Shown: positions 8,562-16,939, counted from the first letter of the stretch. The stretch: DNA of 48,994 nt from an uncultured Ruminococcus sp. (GCA_937910385.1 CALEPT010000235.1:1-48994); one strand, 5' to 3'. Notes: generated by a model not told the origin, from the sequence alone. Made by a program: numbers and translations.

Positions 8562-9725
8562 CTAATTTACGTATATTTCCCTCTGTTCACATATGTCTCC
8601 CTCAAGCCTGTACGTCACGGTATAGGCGAGGGAGTCTTCTTTTTTCTCCTCAGAGATACTGCGGTCAAGTATACTTGTATCCGAGAGGAAATTCTTTTCA
8701 TAAAGATATATTTTTTCCATAAGCTTTTCCTTGAGCTCTTCTTCGGTATACTCCGTCTCGGACAGCTCGGTTTCCGTAAGCTTGCTGCTTACGATGCCTA
8801 TAGGCAGTGTCTTGCCGAACAGCCGCAGGCTGCTCTCACTTTCCTCAGAAGTATAGCTTTTGTATTTGTTCCTGCCAAGAAACAGCGGGACGTTTGCACT
8901 GAAAAGCTTGAGATACCGGCGCTTTTCGCTCCTGCCGGTCGGGTCATAGCGCTCCTGCGTGGTCTGTGCGGTAAAGGTCACGGTCTCCTCATAGATCCCA
9001 TTTATCACTCCCATTGCATGATGCACCGTAACGTGCCCCGTCTCGTCCTCGGCAAGACCGCTTATCAGCATTGTCCCTTGCGGAACATAGTCCCCAACCT
9101 TGTGCATCAGCATTCCGTCATATACTGATGTATAGGTTATTTCGGCGTCCCGTGACGCAACTACGTTGCACGGTATTCTTTCAAGCACCATGTCCGGCTT
9201 CTGCACTATCTCTGTTATCTGAACGACAATACGATTTCCCGTATGCCGTATCCCTGCCCATGATATGTCGTCCACCATGAGCCTGAGCTTGTTTTCACAG
9301 ATATGAAAATCAATATCCCCGATGTACGCACCCTTATCTATCCCGAGCTCTGAAAGCGCTGCAAGTATCACATCATCGCTTACCGCAGTATTTCCCTCTA
9401 TCTCGATGCTGACAACTACATTTGAAAAATACATTCCGCCGATAAGCACAAGAATTGCTCCGAGTAAAAGTCCTATCCTTTTGCGGTAGCGTATCAGCTT
9501 TGCCGAAAGAGTTTCGTATTCTGCACTTGTGAGAGAAACTCCGCACTCCCGAGCCATTTGCTCGACCTTCGGCAGATCGCGGCGGTAGATCTCGCCGTAA
9601 AAAACATTCCTGCGGCAATACTGCCCGAAGCAGTATATCTCTCCGCCGTGTATGCGATTGATGAAACGATAAAGATTTTTCCCCTCAGCGTTTATCCTCA
9701 CGCAGCCCCTCAGCTGATCCTTCAT
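8562..9725 (-). CDS. yqfD: YqfD-like sporulation membrane protein
   Basis: A 387-residue protein of the YqfD family, a mother-cell-expressed membrane protein in endospore formers. The N-terminal cytoplasmic part (1-85) includes the family-typical GCVRINAEGKNLYRFINRI region, followed by one membrane segment (about 88-110, IGLLLGAILVLIGGMYFSNVV) and a large extracytoplasmic domain with SIEIEGNTAVSDD. Its ATG at 9725 follows AAAGGAG; the in-frame TTG further upstream lies on that ribosome site and is unlikely. The gene overlaps the end of yqfC, so the two are translationally coupled. yqfC-yqfD adjacency is conserved in Firmicutes, which supports the assignment. Confidence 0.85.
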   Translation of the reverse strand: MKDQLRGCVRINAEGKNLYRFINRIHGGEIYCFGQYCRRNVFYGEIYRRDLPKVEQMARECGVSLTSAEYETLSAKLIRYRKRIGLLLGAILVLIGGMYFSNVVVSIEIEGNTAVSDDVILAALSELGIDKGAYIGDIDFHICENKLRLMVDDISWAGIRHTGNRIVVQITEIVQKPDMVLERIPCNVVASRDAEITYTSVYDGMLMHKVGDYVPQGTMLISGLAEDETGHVTVHHAMGVINGIYEETVTFTAQTTQERYDPTGRSEKRRYLKLFSANVPLFLGRNKYKSYTSEESESSLRLFGKTLPIGIVSSKLTETELSETEYTEEELKEKLMEKIYLYEKNFLSDTSILDRSISEEKKEDSLAYTVTYRLEGDICEQREIYVN

Positions 9726-9987
9726 GCTTTGCGGCTCTCCTTTCAATGAGATCTATCTGTGATATTTTTCCCCTTACTATCAGTCCTCTCGCGCAGAAAT
9801 CATATGCCTTCAGACCGCTTCCCCAGATCTGTACACAAAGTCCCCCTGATATAAGCCGCATGAACACCTCGTTGTATTCCTCTATCCGCCGGCAGTTTTC
9901 TATCGTCAGCTCCTTGTTGCCCTGTATATGTATATCCGTATTCAGGAAGAGCATATCCCTTGCCTTATCAGCAGCTTTTTCAAACAA
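9685..9987 (-). CDS. yqfC: YqfC-like sporulation protein
   Basis: About 100 residues; a YqfC/YabP-type small protein with the typical DIHIQGNKELTIENCRRIEEYNE and FCARGLIVRGKISQIDL segments (a beta-rich fold that closes on a single repeated unit). The likely initiator is the TTG at 9987, eight nt after GAGGGG; a GTG three codons upstream (9996) is too close to that site. Function in B. subtilis is tied to the sigma-E stage of sporulation; the molecular role is not established. It lies directly upstream of, and overlaps, yqfD. Confidence 0.82.
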   Translation of the reverse strand: MFEKAADKARDMLFLNTDIHIQGNKELTIENCRRIEEYNEVFMRLISGGLCVQIWGSGLKAYDFCARGLIVRGKISQIDLIERRAAKHEGSAEGLREDKR

Positions 9988-10018
9988 TAGTATCACCCCT
10001 CTTAAAGTATCAGGTTTC

Positions 10019-10051
10019 GGTGTAAGGCTTAAAGACTGAAAGCCTTACACC
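10019..10051. repeat. Perfect 12-bp inverted repeat between divergent yqfC and ylbJ
   Basis: GGTGTAAGGCTT and its exact complement AAGCCTTACACC flank a 9-nt loop. It is upstream of both divergent genes, so it cannot terminate either of them. It could be an operator, a leader RNA hairpin of yqfC, or a remnant palindromic repeat. No T-run follows. Confidence 0.75.
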
Positions 10052-10104
10052 TTAGGTCTACATAAATCCTTCCTCATAATAATATGATTAACAGGGTGAT
10101 GATT

Positions 10105-11211
10105 ATGAGGAATTTTATTGAAAAAGCTCTGAAAGGCATGAAAACAGCCGCAGCTGTATGCGCCTTTACATTCTGTATATTTGCCACAGATACAGTATCC
10201 GGAGCAGTTTCGGGCGCTGTGGAACGCTGTGTGAATGTTGTTATCCCCTCGCTCTTTGCTATGATGATAATTTCGGGACTGCTCGTGCGCAGCGGAATGA
10301 TCTCAGCCGTTCCGCGTTTTATCGGTGTCATCGGCGAGAAGCTCCTCGGCATGGAACGCTTCGTTCTTCCGGTATTTACGTTCGGAATGTTCGCAGGATA
10401 TCCCGTAGGAGCAAAAATGATATGCGCGCAGTACGAAAACGGACATCTTGATAAAAAACGTGCCGAGCTCCTTTGCGGACTCTGCTTCGGTGCAGGCCCC
10501 GCATTCATCTTCGGCTGTATTTCGGGCAGGCTTTATAGTTCTCCGTCGGCAGGGATCGCGATCCTCGTATCAAACATAACGGCAAATATCATTATCGCCG
10601 CAGCCTTTTCCCCCATACTGAGAAAAACGATCTCACGTAACTCAGGACGAAAAAGCATCTCCCTTTCGGCTGATATGCTCACTCAGTCAGTGCTTGGGGC
10701 AGGACGTTCTATGGCGGATATATGCATGATGATAGCGGCATTTTCTGTTATCTCCGCGATCCTTTCGCAGCTTGGTATTTCCGAAGCCGCAGGAAGGCTG
10801 ATCTCCGAAGTCTCGGGCAGGGACAAGGCAGCCTGTGAGGCTCTTTTCCGCTGTGCGCTTGATGTTACTGCCGCGGAAGAGCTCCCTTGCGGCGATTATT
10901 CGCTTCTTCCCGTTATAAGCTCGCTTACCTCCTTCGGCGGATTGTGCGTGATTTTCCAGATCTCTGCCATAACCTCGGGAAAGCTCTCGGTCAGACCGCT
11001 TATATTCATAAGGCTCACCGCCGCTGTTATGAGCTTTTTCATATGCCGGACCGTAATGCCGTTCATCCTCAGAAATGAAGCCGTCACAGCCGCTGCGGTA
11101 AACATCAGCATTCACAAAGGCAGCTCCCCTGTTCCGTCTGTAATGCTCATTCTGATGACAGCAGTCCTCTTTCTCGAATCAGCAGAAGAGCATTCTCACG
11201 GAAAAGCCTGA
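10105..11211 (+). CDS. ylbJ: YlbJ-like sporulation integral membrane protein
   Basis: A 368-residue polytopic membrane protein (about eight hydrophobic segments) related to YlbJ and the nucleoside-recognition/Gate domain superfamily. Diagnostic stretches are VVIPSLFAMMIISGLLVRSG, FTFGMFAGYPVGAKM and LCFGAGPAFIFGCI, which match the family's GYPVGAK and GPAFI motifs. In B. subtilis YlbJ is a sigma-E-dependent protein needed for spore properties; the transported or sensed molecule is not certain. Start 10105 follows AGGGTGATG; an in-frame ATG at 10084 lacks a ribosome site. Together with yqfC/yqfD it makes a three-gene sporulation cluster. Confidence 0.82.
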   Translation: MRNFIEKALKGMKTAAAVCAFTFCIFATDTVSGAVSGAVERCVNVVIPSLFAMMIISGLLVRSGMISAVPRFIGVIGEKLLGMERFVLPVFTFGMFAGYPVGAKMICAQYENGHLDKKRAELLCGLCFGAGPAFIFGCISGRLYSSPSAGIAILVSNITANIIIAAAFSPILRKTISRNSGRKSISLSADMLTQSVLGAGRSMADICMMIAAFSVISAILSQLGISEAAGRLISEVSGRDKAACEALFRCALDVTAAEELPCGDYSLLPVISSLTSFGGLCVIFQISAITSGKLSVRPLIFIRLTAAVMSFFICRTVMPFILRNEAVTAAAVNISIHKGSSPVPSVMLILMTAVLFLESAEEHSHGKA

Positions 11212-11249
11212 ACCGGCAAAAATTCTTCCTAAAAAACTTTCGGCAACTA

Positions 11250-11278
11250 TTGACATTTTCAGCTATAAATGCTAAAAT
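11250..11278 (+). promoter_or_regulatory. Predicted sigma-A promoter of the GH5 - LRR - GH5 cellulosome operon
   Basis: TTGACA, 17-nt spacer, TAAAAT, 54 nt before the first GH5 start. This is one of the strongest promoters in the window. Confidence 0.7.
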
Positions 11279-11331
11279 TAAGTTAACTATAACCACACTG
11301 ATCTATAGTGTATACGAGAGGGGAAATTTTT

Positions 11332-13158
11332 ATGAAAAAAATCACAGCTGCTATTACAGCACTCTTATCCGCATCAGCCATGTCCATATCGGCAGCAGCG
11401 CCAGCCTTTTATAATATGCCCGTCGCTACAGTCTCGGCTGCCGACACAACAGGCGACGACTGGCTTCACGCAGAAGGCAGCCGTCTCTATGACATGAACG
11501 GCAATGAGGTATGGCTCACCGGCGCAAACTGGTTCGGCTTCAACTGCACCGAAAACGTCCTTCACTACCTCTGGAGCGGCGACATAGACGATATGGTCGA
11601 GGATATCGCTGACCACGGCATCAACGTGCTCAGGATACCTGTCTCGACCGAGCTGCTCTACAACTGGATGATCGGCGATCCCGACCCTATCCAGAGCGTT
11701 AATCCCAACAACGACCCCTACTATCCTTTCAACGTTGACCTCATCAACGAGGACGGCTCCGTCATGAACAGTCAGGAGGTCTTCAATGTTCTGCTTAAAA
11801 AATGTAAGCAGTACGGCGTTAAGGTGTTTATAGACATTCACAGCCCCGAATCCAACAACTCCGGACATAACTACGGTCTCTGGTACGGGAAGAGCTTCAC
11901 GGCGAATGACGGCAAGACCGTAGAGGTCACTACGGAGGTATGGCAGGAGACCCTCGCGTGGACTGCCGACTATTATAAAGGCGACGATACGCTTATCGGA
12001 TTCGACCTCAAGAACGAACCGCACAGCACCTACGGCGGTGCTCCCGTTGATGCCATATGGGACAACTCCTCCGCCGAAAATAACTGGAAAAAGGCCTCGC
12101 AGGACTGTGCTGACGCTATCCTCGAAAAGAATCCCCACGCACTCATTCTCATTGAGGGCGTAGAGGGCTATCAGGGTCACGGAGCATGGTGGGGCGGAAA
12201 CCTCCGCGGCGTCGCAGATTACCCTGTAACTCCCGCCTCGGGCACGAGCCAGATAGTCTACTCGCCTCACGATTACGGTCCGATAGTAAGCGAACAGACA
12301 TGGTTCAACAAAAACTTCACCGAACAGACCCTCCTTGATGATTACTGGTACGACACTTGGGCTTACCTCGTGGATAAAGACGTAGCCCCCCTGCTTATCG
12401 GCGAATGGGGCGGACGTATCCCCGACAGCGTGGATGAGGAGGCTCTGCTTTCCGCCAACTCAACAACTCTCACTGACGTTGAAAAAAATGTAAAGTGGAT
12501 GATACTTCTGCGCAACTACATGATAAAGAACCACATCAACCACACATTCTGGTGCCTGAACGACGACTCCGGCGATACCGGCGGACTATGGAAAAGCATT
12601 CAGTACAATCCCACAACGGGAACTGTCATCGAATGGGATACCGAAAAGTACAATATCTTTGAATCCGCTCTGTGGCAGACCCTTGACAGCGGAAAGTTTA
12701 TAGGTCTTGACCACCAGACTGCACTCGGTGCTAACGGTATCTCTCTAAATGACTTCTATACCAGCTATTCCTCAACAGAGGGCAGTAATCTCGACGGCGG
12801 CAAGAAGTCCGGCGGTGAACCTGTTATCTCCGACGGCACTACTACTACCACCTCGACTACTGTCGCCTCCACAACGACTACCCAGACCGAAACGACCGAT
12901 ATATCAAGCGTCAGTAATATCGTTTACGGAGACGCTAACCGCGACAATGACATCAATATGGCAGACGCTGTTCTGATATTGCAGTCGATCGCAAACCCTG
13001 ATAAATACGGCGAAAACGGCACCGAAAAAGACCATATCACCGCGCAGGGCATGATAAATGCCGACTGCTCGGGCAGCGGAGACGGCGTTACATCAAAGGA
13101 CGCCTTAGCAATACAGAAATATACGCTAAAGCTAATCAGCTCTCTGCCCGAGGAATAA
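11332..13158 (+). CDS. Cellulosomal GH5 endoglucanase with C-terminal dockerin (copy A)
   Basis: A 608-residue secreted glycoside hydrolase family 5 enzyme, most likely an endo-beta-1,4-glucanase retaining the anomeric configuration. It has a signal peptide (1 to about 35), a TIM-barrel catalytic domain (about 40-490) and a Thr/Ser linker (about 503-525). A dockerin (about 530-608) has two Ca-binding repeats, DANRDNDINMADAV and DCSGSGDGVTSKDAL. The acid/base is E229 in LKNEPH and the nucleophile is E358 in LIGEWGG. It is the first gene of a three-gene operon and strongly resembles the third gene. The ATG at 11332 follows GAGAGGGGAAA; a GTG eight codons earlier lacks a ribosome site. The GH5 subfamily and substrate (cellulose, xyloglucan, mannan) cannot be settled by eye. 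Confidence 0.92.
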   Translation: MKKITAAITALLSASAMSISAAAPAFYNMPVATVSAADTTGDDWLHAEGSRLYDMNGNEVWLTGANWFGFNCTENVLHYLWSGDIDDMVEDIADHGINVLRIPVSTELLYNWMIGDPDPIQSVNPNNDPYYPFNVDLINEDGSVMNSQEVFNVLLKKCKQYGVKVFIDIHSPESNNSGHNYGLWYGKSFTANDGKTVEVTTEVWQETLAWTADYYKGDDTLIGFDLKNEPHSTYGGAPVDAIWDNSSAENNWKKASQDCADAILEKNPHALILIEGVEGYQGHGAWWGGNLRGVADYPVTPASGTSQIVYSPHDYGPIVSEQTWFNKNFTEQTLLDDYWYDTWAYLVDKDVAPLLIGEWGGRIPDSVDEEALLSANSTTLTDVEKNVKWMILLRNYMIKNHINHTFWCLNDDSGDTGGLWKSIQYNPTTGTVIEWDTEKYNIFESALWQTLDSGKFIGLDHQTALGANGISLNDFYTSYSSTEGSNLDGGKKSGGEPVISDGTTTTTSTTVASTTTTQTETTDISSVSNIVYGDANRDNDINMADAVLILQSIANPDKYGENGTEKDHITAQGMINADCSGSGDGVTSKDALAIQKYTLKLISSLPEE

Positions 13159-13182
13159 ATATCACATTAAAGGGGAATTATT

Positions 13183-14652
13183 ATGAAGTTTAAAAAAATC
13201 TTCGCAGCCGCGCTCGCACTTTGCATAGTGGGCGGAGCTGCGCCGACTGCGGCAAGGTACGCTCCGGGCTCCGTGCTGACGGCAAGTGCGGAGGAGTACT
13301 CGGGAACTTGCGGCGAAGATCTTGCATGGACTCTCACCGAGGACGGCACTCTTACAATAAGCGGAACGGGGGATATGTACGATTTCAGCAGCAGCTCAGA
13401 TGAAATGCCATGGTACGACTATCGCAAGCAGATAACAAGCGTCATCATCGAGGAGGGTGTAACCTGCATATCAGCAGAGGCTTTCTTCCTCTGCACAGCG
13501 GTCGTTTCGGTCGATATACCGTCTACAGTGGAAAATATAGACGAGAGCGCACTTGCAACGTGTATGGGACTTGAGACGATAAACGTATCTCCCGATAATC
13601 TGAATTATTCAAGTCTGGACGGAGTCCTTTTCAACAAGGACAGGACCATTCTGCTCAAATATCCGTCAAACAGGACAGTCGAAAGCTATACCGTACCCGA
13701 TACCGTATTGAGGATAGAGAACCGCGCAATGTGGATACTGCGCAACATGACCTCGCTGACGCTGCCCGACGGTCTCAAGGAGATAGGTGAAGGCGCACTC
13801 TACAACAGCAAGCTGCTTGAAACGATAGATATCCCCGAAAGCGTTGATAAGATACAATGGTCTGCGTTTTCCAAAACAGAATGGTTCACGGCGCGGCAGG
13901 CAGAGGATCCGCTCGTTGCCGTTAACGGCATTCTCATAGACGGCACAGCCTGTACGGGCGATATCGTTATCCCCGATGATATCCATACTATCAACGAGTT
14001 AGCAATGAGCAGATGCGAGGCTATTACCTCTGTAACGATACCGAGCAGTGTAAAGACGGTAGACTATTGCGCATTTGCGGGCTGTGAAGGTATCGCTGAG
14101 CTTACCATAGCAGAGGGTGTGGAAAACATTGGTATAGGCGCATTCAGCAGTTGTACCTCGCTCGCGGAGGTAACAGTACCTGCTTCCGTGTCGGTCATCG
14201 GCGAAGGAGCATTCTACTGCTGCGAGTCGCTCGAAAGGATAACTATCCTCGACCCCGACTGTGATATCTGCGACGAAGAGTTCACGATATGCAATTCGGA
14301 GAGCAGCTCGAAGGCTGTGTTCACGGGCACTATCTGCGGCTATGAAAATTCTACCGCTCAGGCTTATGCAGAGAAGTACGGATATAACTTTGTTGCTCTC
14401 GACGGCGGATCTGATGTAGTATACGGCGACGCAAACAGCAACGCCACTATCGAAATGGCAGATGCCGTGCTGATACTCCAGTCGCAGTCCAATCCCGATA
14501 AATACGGCGTGGACGGAACAGAAGAGGGGCATATCACGGCACAGGGCATGATAAATGCCGACTGCTCGGGCAGCGGAGACGGCGTTACTGCTAAAGATGC
14601 CTTAGCGATACAGAAATATCTGCTCGACCTTATAACTCTGCCCGAGGAATAA
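13183..14652 (+). CDS. BspA-like leucine-rich-repeat protein with dockerin
   Basis: A 489-residue secreted protein with a signal peptide (1 to about 35). It contains about eight BspA/TpLRR (LRR_5) repeats, for example SVTIPSSVKTVDYCAFAGCE and EVTVPASVSVIGEGAFYCCE. The family's usual end, YENSTAQAYAEKYGYNFVAL, follows, and a dockerin (about 412-489) comes directly after it with no Thr-rich linker. No catalytic domain is visible. Such repeats generally mediate protein or surface binding; attaching one to a dockerin implies a non-enzymatic cellulosome component (adhesion, scaffolding or inhibitor-like role), which is inference. It starts 24 nt after the upstream GH5 stop behind AAAGGGGAA. Its dockerin shares a 47-nt identical DNA stretch with that of the preceding gene. 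Confidence 0.9.
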   Translation: MKFKKIFAAALALCIVGGAAPTAARYAPGSVLTASAEEYSGTCGEDLAWTLTEDGTLTISGTGDMYDFSSSSDEMPWYDYRKQITSVIIEEGVTCISAEAFFLCTAVVSVDIPSTVENIDESALATCMGLETINVSPDNLNYSSLDGVLFNKDRTILLKYPSNRTVESYTVPDTVLRIENRAMWILRNMTSLTLPDGLKEIGEGALYNSKLLETIDIPESVDKIQWSAFSKTEWFTARQAEDPLVAVNGILIDGTACTGDIVIPDDIHTINELAMSRCEAITSVTIPSSVKTVDYCAFAGCEGIAELTIAEGVENIGIGAFSSCTSLAEVTVPASVSVIGEGAFYCCESLERITILDPDCDICDEEFTICNSESSSKAVFTGTICGYENSTAQAYAEKYGYNFVALDGGSDVVYGDANSNATIEMADAVLILQSQSNPDKYGVDGTEEGHITAQGMINADCSGSGDGVTAKDALAIQKYLLDLITLPEE

Positions 14653-14717
14653 AAAACGTTTATTGCGGCAGGGTCTGACAAGCCCGCCGTAAAATATAAA
14701 ATGAGAGGGAAATCATC

Positions 14718-16619
14718 ATGAAAAAAATCTTCAAGGCTACGGCAGGGGTCGCCTTGGCGGCGGTAATGACCGTCTCCGCATCGGCTTCGTTTGTTCCTGC
14801 CGAAGTAACCACAAACCATGCTGCCGCATCTTCTGACGACAGCAGCGACGACTGGCTTCACGCAGTCGGGAGCCGTCTCTACGACAAAGACGGCAATGAG
14901 GTATGGCTCACGGGAGCTAACTGGTTCGGCTTCAACTGCACAGAAAATCTTGCACACGGACTCTATGCAGCCGATGTTGACAACTTCCTTTCGAGCGTTG
15001 CCGACCACGGGATCAACATCATACGTATGCCTATCTCGACAGAGCTGCTTCTCTCATGGATGAACGGCAAACCGCTTGAAGTATCAAGTGTCAATGCAGG
15101 CTACAGTCCTCCGACTGACGTTGTAGGTGAGGACGGATCTGTCACAAAAGCAGGCACATACGTCAACATCAACAAGGATTTCGTCCTCGAGGACGGAGAA
15201 ACGGTCAAGAACAGCATGGAGATATTCGACGTCATCATGCAGAAAATGAAGGACTACGGTCTGAAGGTGATGATAGACGTACATAGTCCTGCTTCACACA
15301 ACTCAGGTCATAACTATAACCTATGGTACTATGATCCCGACGCTGAGGACGCTGATAATATGGCTGTAGGCCATTTCTCAGACGAACAGATCACATGGGA
15401 TAACTGGAAGGATTCGATCACATGGCTTGCTGAGAAATACAGCAGCGACGATACCATCATCGGCTATGACCTCAAAAATGAACCCCACGGCAAGCGCGGC
15501 TACAGCGGTACTACCTGTCCCGATACGATAGCAAAATGGGACGGCTCGACCGATCTTAACAACTGGGCTTATTCCGCAACCGAATGCGCAAACTCTGTAC
15601 TTGCAGTAAACCCCAACGCCCTCATATTTATAGAAGGCGTCGAACAGTATCCCAAGACAGAAAAGGGTTATACCTATGATACCGCCGATATCTGGGACGC
15701 TCCTGCGGACATATCACCGTGGTATGGCGCATGGTGGGGCGGAAATCTCCGCGGCGTAAGGAACTATCCCGTAGTTCCCGACAGCGGCACGAGCCAGATA
15801 GTTTACTCTCCCCACGACTATGGTCCGTCGGTTTACCCTCAGGCATGGTTCTACCTTACAGACGACAGCAAAACCTTTACAGAGCAGACGCTGCTTGACG
15901 ACTACTGGTACGATACATGGGCATATATCAATGCCGAGGAGATAGCTCCGCTTCTGATAGGCGAATGGGGAGGTTACATGGACGGAGCTGAGAATCAGAA
16001 GTGGATGGAGCTGCTGCGTGATTACATGATAAATCACCACATAAGCCATACTTTCTGGTGCCTGAACCCCAACTCAGGTGATACAGGCGGACTTCTGGGA
16101 TACGACTTCACAACATGGGATAATGATAAATATTCTCTCATGGAGAAATCCCTCTGGCAGACACTTGACAGCGGAAAGTATATAGGCCTCGATCATCAGA
16201 CCGCTCTCGGATCAAACGGGCTCTCACTAAGTGATTTCTATGCTAACTATGCTGCGTCGGAAGGAAGCAACCTCGACGGCGGCACGAAAACAGACGGCAA
16301 GGTAACTTCCACGACCACAACATTAAAAACAACAACTACTGCAACTACAACTACGACTACGATCAAGCCAACTGACAGCGGCATCATATACGGTGATGCA
16401 AACTGCAACGAGATCCTCGAAGTCGCCGACTCGGTCCTCATTCTCCAGTCCATCGCAAACCCCGATAAATATGGTCTTGGCGGCAGTGATTCAAATAGTT
16501 TAACGGAAAAGGGATATCAGAATTCCGACTGTAATCTCAGCCGCGACGGAGTTACAAGCATGGACGCGCTCTACGTTCAGCAGCGCCTGCTGAATCTGAT
16601 AACTCTCCCCGTAGATTAA
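14718..16619 (+). CDS. Cellulosomal GH5 endoglucanase with C-terminal dockerin (copy B)
   Basis: A 633-residue paralogue of the GH5 enzyme two genes upstream. Signal peptide (1 to about 35), GH5 barrel (about 45-525), Thr-rich linker (about 532-552), dockerin (about 556-633). Catalytic E255 (LKNEPH) and E416 (LIGEWGG) are intact. It differs from copy A by an insertion around residues 125-150 (YSPPTDVVGEDGSVTKAGTY) and another around 315-335 (KGYTYDTADIWDAPADISPW), both probably near the substrate cleft. Its dockerin is more divergent (ADSVLILQS, NSLTEKGYQNSDC). The preceding 65-nt gap holds an imperfect hairpin but no promoter, so it is probably co-transcribed. Confidence 0.92.
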   Translation: MKKIFKATAGVALAAVMTVSASASFVPAEVTTNHAAASSDDSSDDWLHAVGSRLYDKDGNEVWLTGANWFGFNCTENLAHGLYAADVDNFLSSVADHGINIIRMPISTELLLSWMNGKPLEVSSVNAGYSPPTDVVGEDGSVTKAGTYVNINKDFVLEDGETVKNSMEIFDVIMQKMKDYGLKVMIDVHSPASHNSGHNYNLWYYDPDAEDADNMAVGHFSDEQITWDNWKDSITWLAEKYSSDDTIIGYDLKNEPHGKRGYSGTTCPDTIAKWDGSTDLNNWAYSATECANSVLAVNPNALIFIEGVEQYPKTEKGYTYDTADIWDAPADISPWYGAWWGGNLRGVRNYPVVPDSGTSQIVYSPHDYGPSVYPQAWFYLTDDSKTFTEQTLLDDYWYDTWAYINAEEIAPLLIGEWGGYMDGAENQKWMELLRDYMINHHISHTFWCLNPNSGDTGGLLGYDFTTWDNDKYSLMEKSLWQTLDSGKYIGLDHQTALGSNGLSLSDFYANYAASEGSNLDGGTKTDGKVTSTTTTLKTTTTATTTTTTIKPTDSGIIYGDANCNEILEVADSVLILQSIANPDKYGLGGSDSNSLTEKGYQNSDCNLSRDGVTSMDALYVQQRLLNLITLPVD

Positions 16620-16652
16620 GCATTACAAAATAGAACAGCTTTACATCAGAAT

Positions 16653-16695
16653 AGCCCGGGATCGGCAGATGATCACTGCCCCCGGGCTTTATTAT
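16653..16695 (+). terminator. Terminator of the cellulosome operon
   Basis: A long stem, AGCCCGGG / CCCGGGCT extended by GGCAG / CTGCC with a 3-nt bulge, followed by TTTATTATTTCT, 35 nt after the GH5 stop. Confidence 0.85.
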
Positions 16696-16734
16696 TTCTC
16701 ATTGGAAACGCTCCTGCTGCTATGCGCTATCCCG

Positions 16735-16794
16735 AAATGTCCACAGACATTTTGAGATCTGCCGTCAATGACGGCAGGCGGCGAAAAGCGCCGC
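16735..16794. repeat. Three consecutive short hairpins
   Basis: AAATGTC/GACATTT (16735-16752), TGCCGT/ACGGCA (16760-16776) and GCGGCG/CGCCGC (16778-16794) follow one another with almost no spacing, immediately before the four-way-junction element. There is no gene in 16620-16921. Confidence 0.7.
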
Positions 16795-16806
16795 AAGCGC
16801 TCCGTG

Positions 16807-16897
16807 TATACTGCCTCTGCAAATCCGCAAAGCGGATTTACGGCTGCATCGCAGCCTGCAAAATGCACTTTGTACATTTTGCAGCAGAGGCAGTATA
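16807..16897. repeat. 91-bp palindromic element folding as a four-way junction
   Basis: A perfect 14-bp outer stem (TATACTGCCTCTGC at 16807, complement at 16884-16897) encloses three perfect hairpins. These are AAATCCGC/GCGGATTT (16821-16839), GGCTGC/GCAGCC (16842-16856) and TGCAAAATG/CATTTTGCA (16857-16883). Only two bases are left unpaired at the junction. The ends resemble those of the element at 48.8 kb. This layout fits a miniature inverted-repeat element or a structured RNA; no open reading frame of note is inside. Confidence 0.75.
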
Positions 16898-16902
16898 TAA
16901 AA

Positions 16903-16939
16903 GAGGCAGAGCCTCAGCACTTTAAAGCTGAGGCTCTGC
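16903..16939 (-). terminator. Terminator of the Ig-like protein gene, overlapping its last codons
   Basis: A perfect 13-bp stem (GCAGAGCCTCAGC / GCTGAGGCTCTGC) with an 8-nt loop. On the minus strand it is followed by CTCTTTTATA. One arm lies inside the final codons of the gene and the loop contains its TAA stop. Confidence 0.85.

Noticed and set aside
11374..12270. 298-codon open frame opposite GH5 copy A
   Set aside because: Antisense to the catalytic domain of a clear GH5 gene; no independent support.
16735..16939. CRISPR array or tRNA-like gene
   Set aside because: The stems differ from each other and are not direct repeats with spacers. The four-way junction lacks tRNA landmarks such as the TTC loop and CCA-end acceptor.
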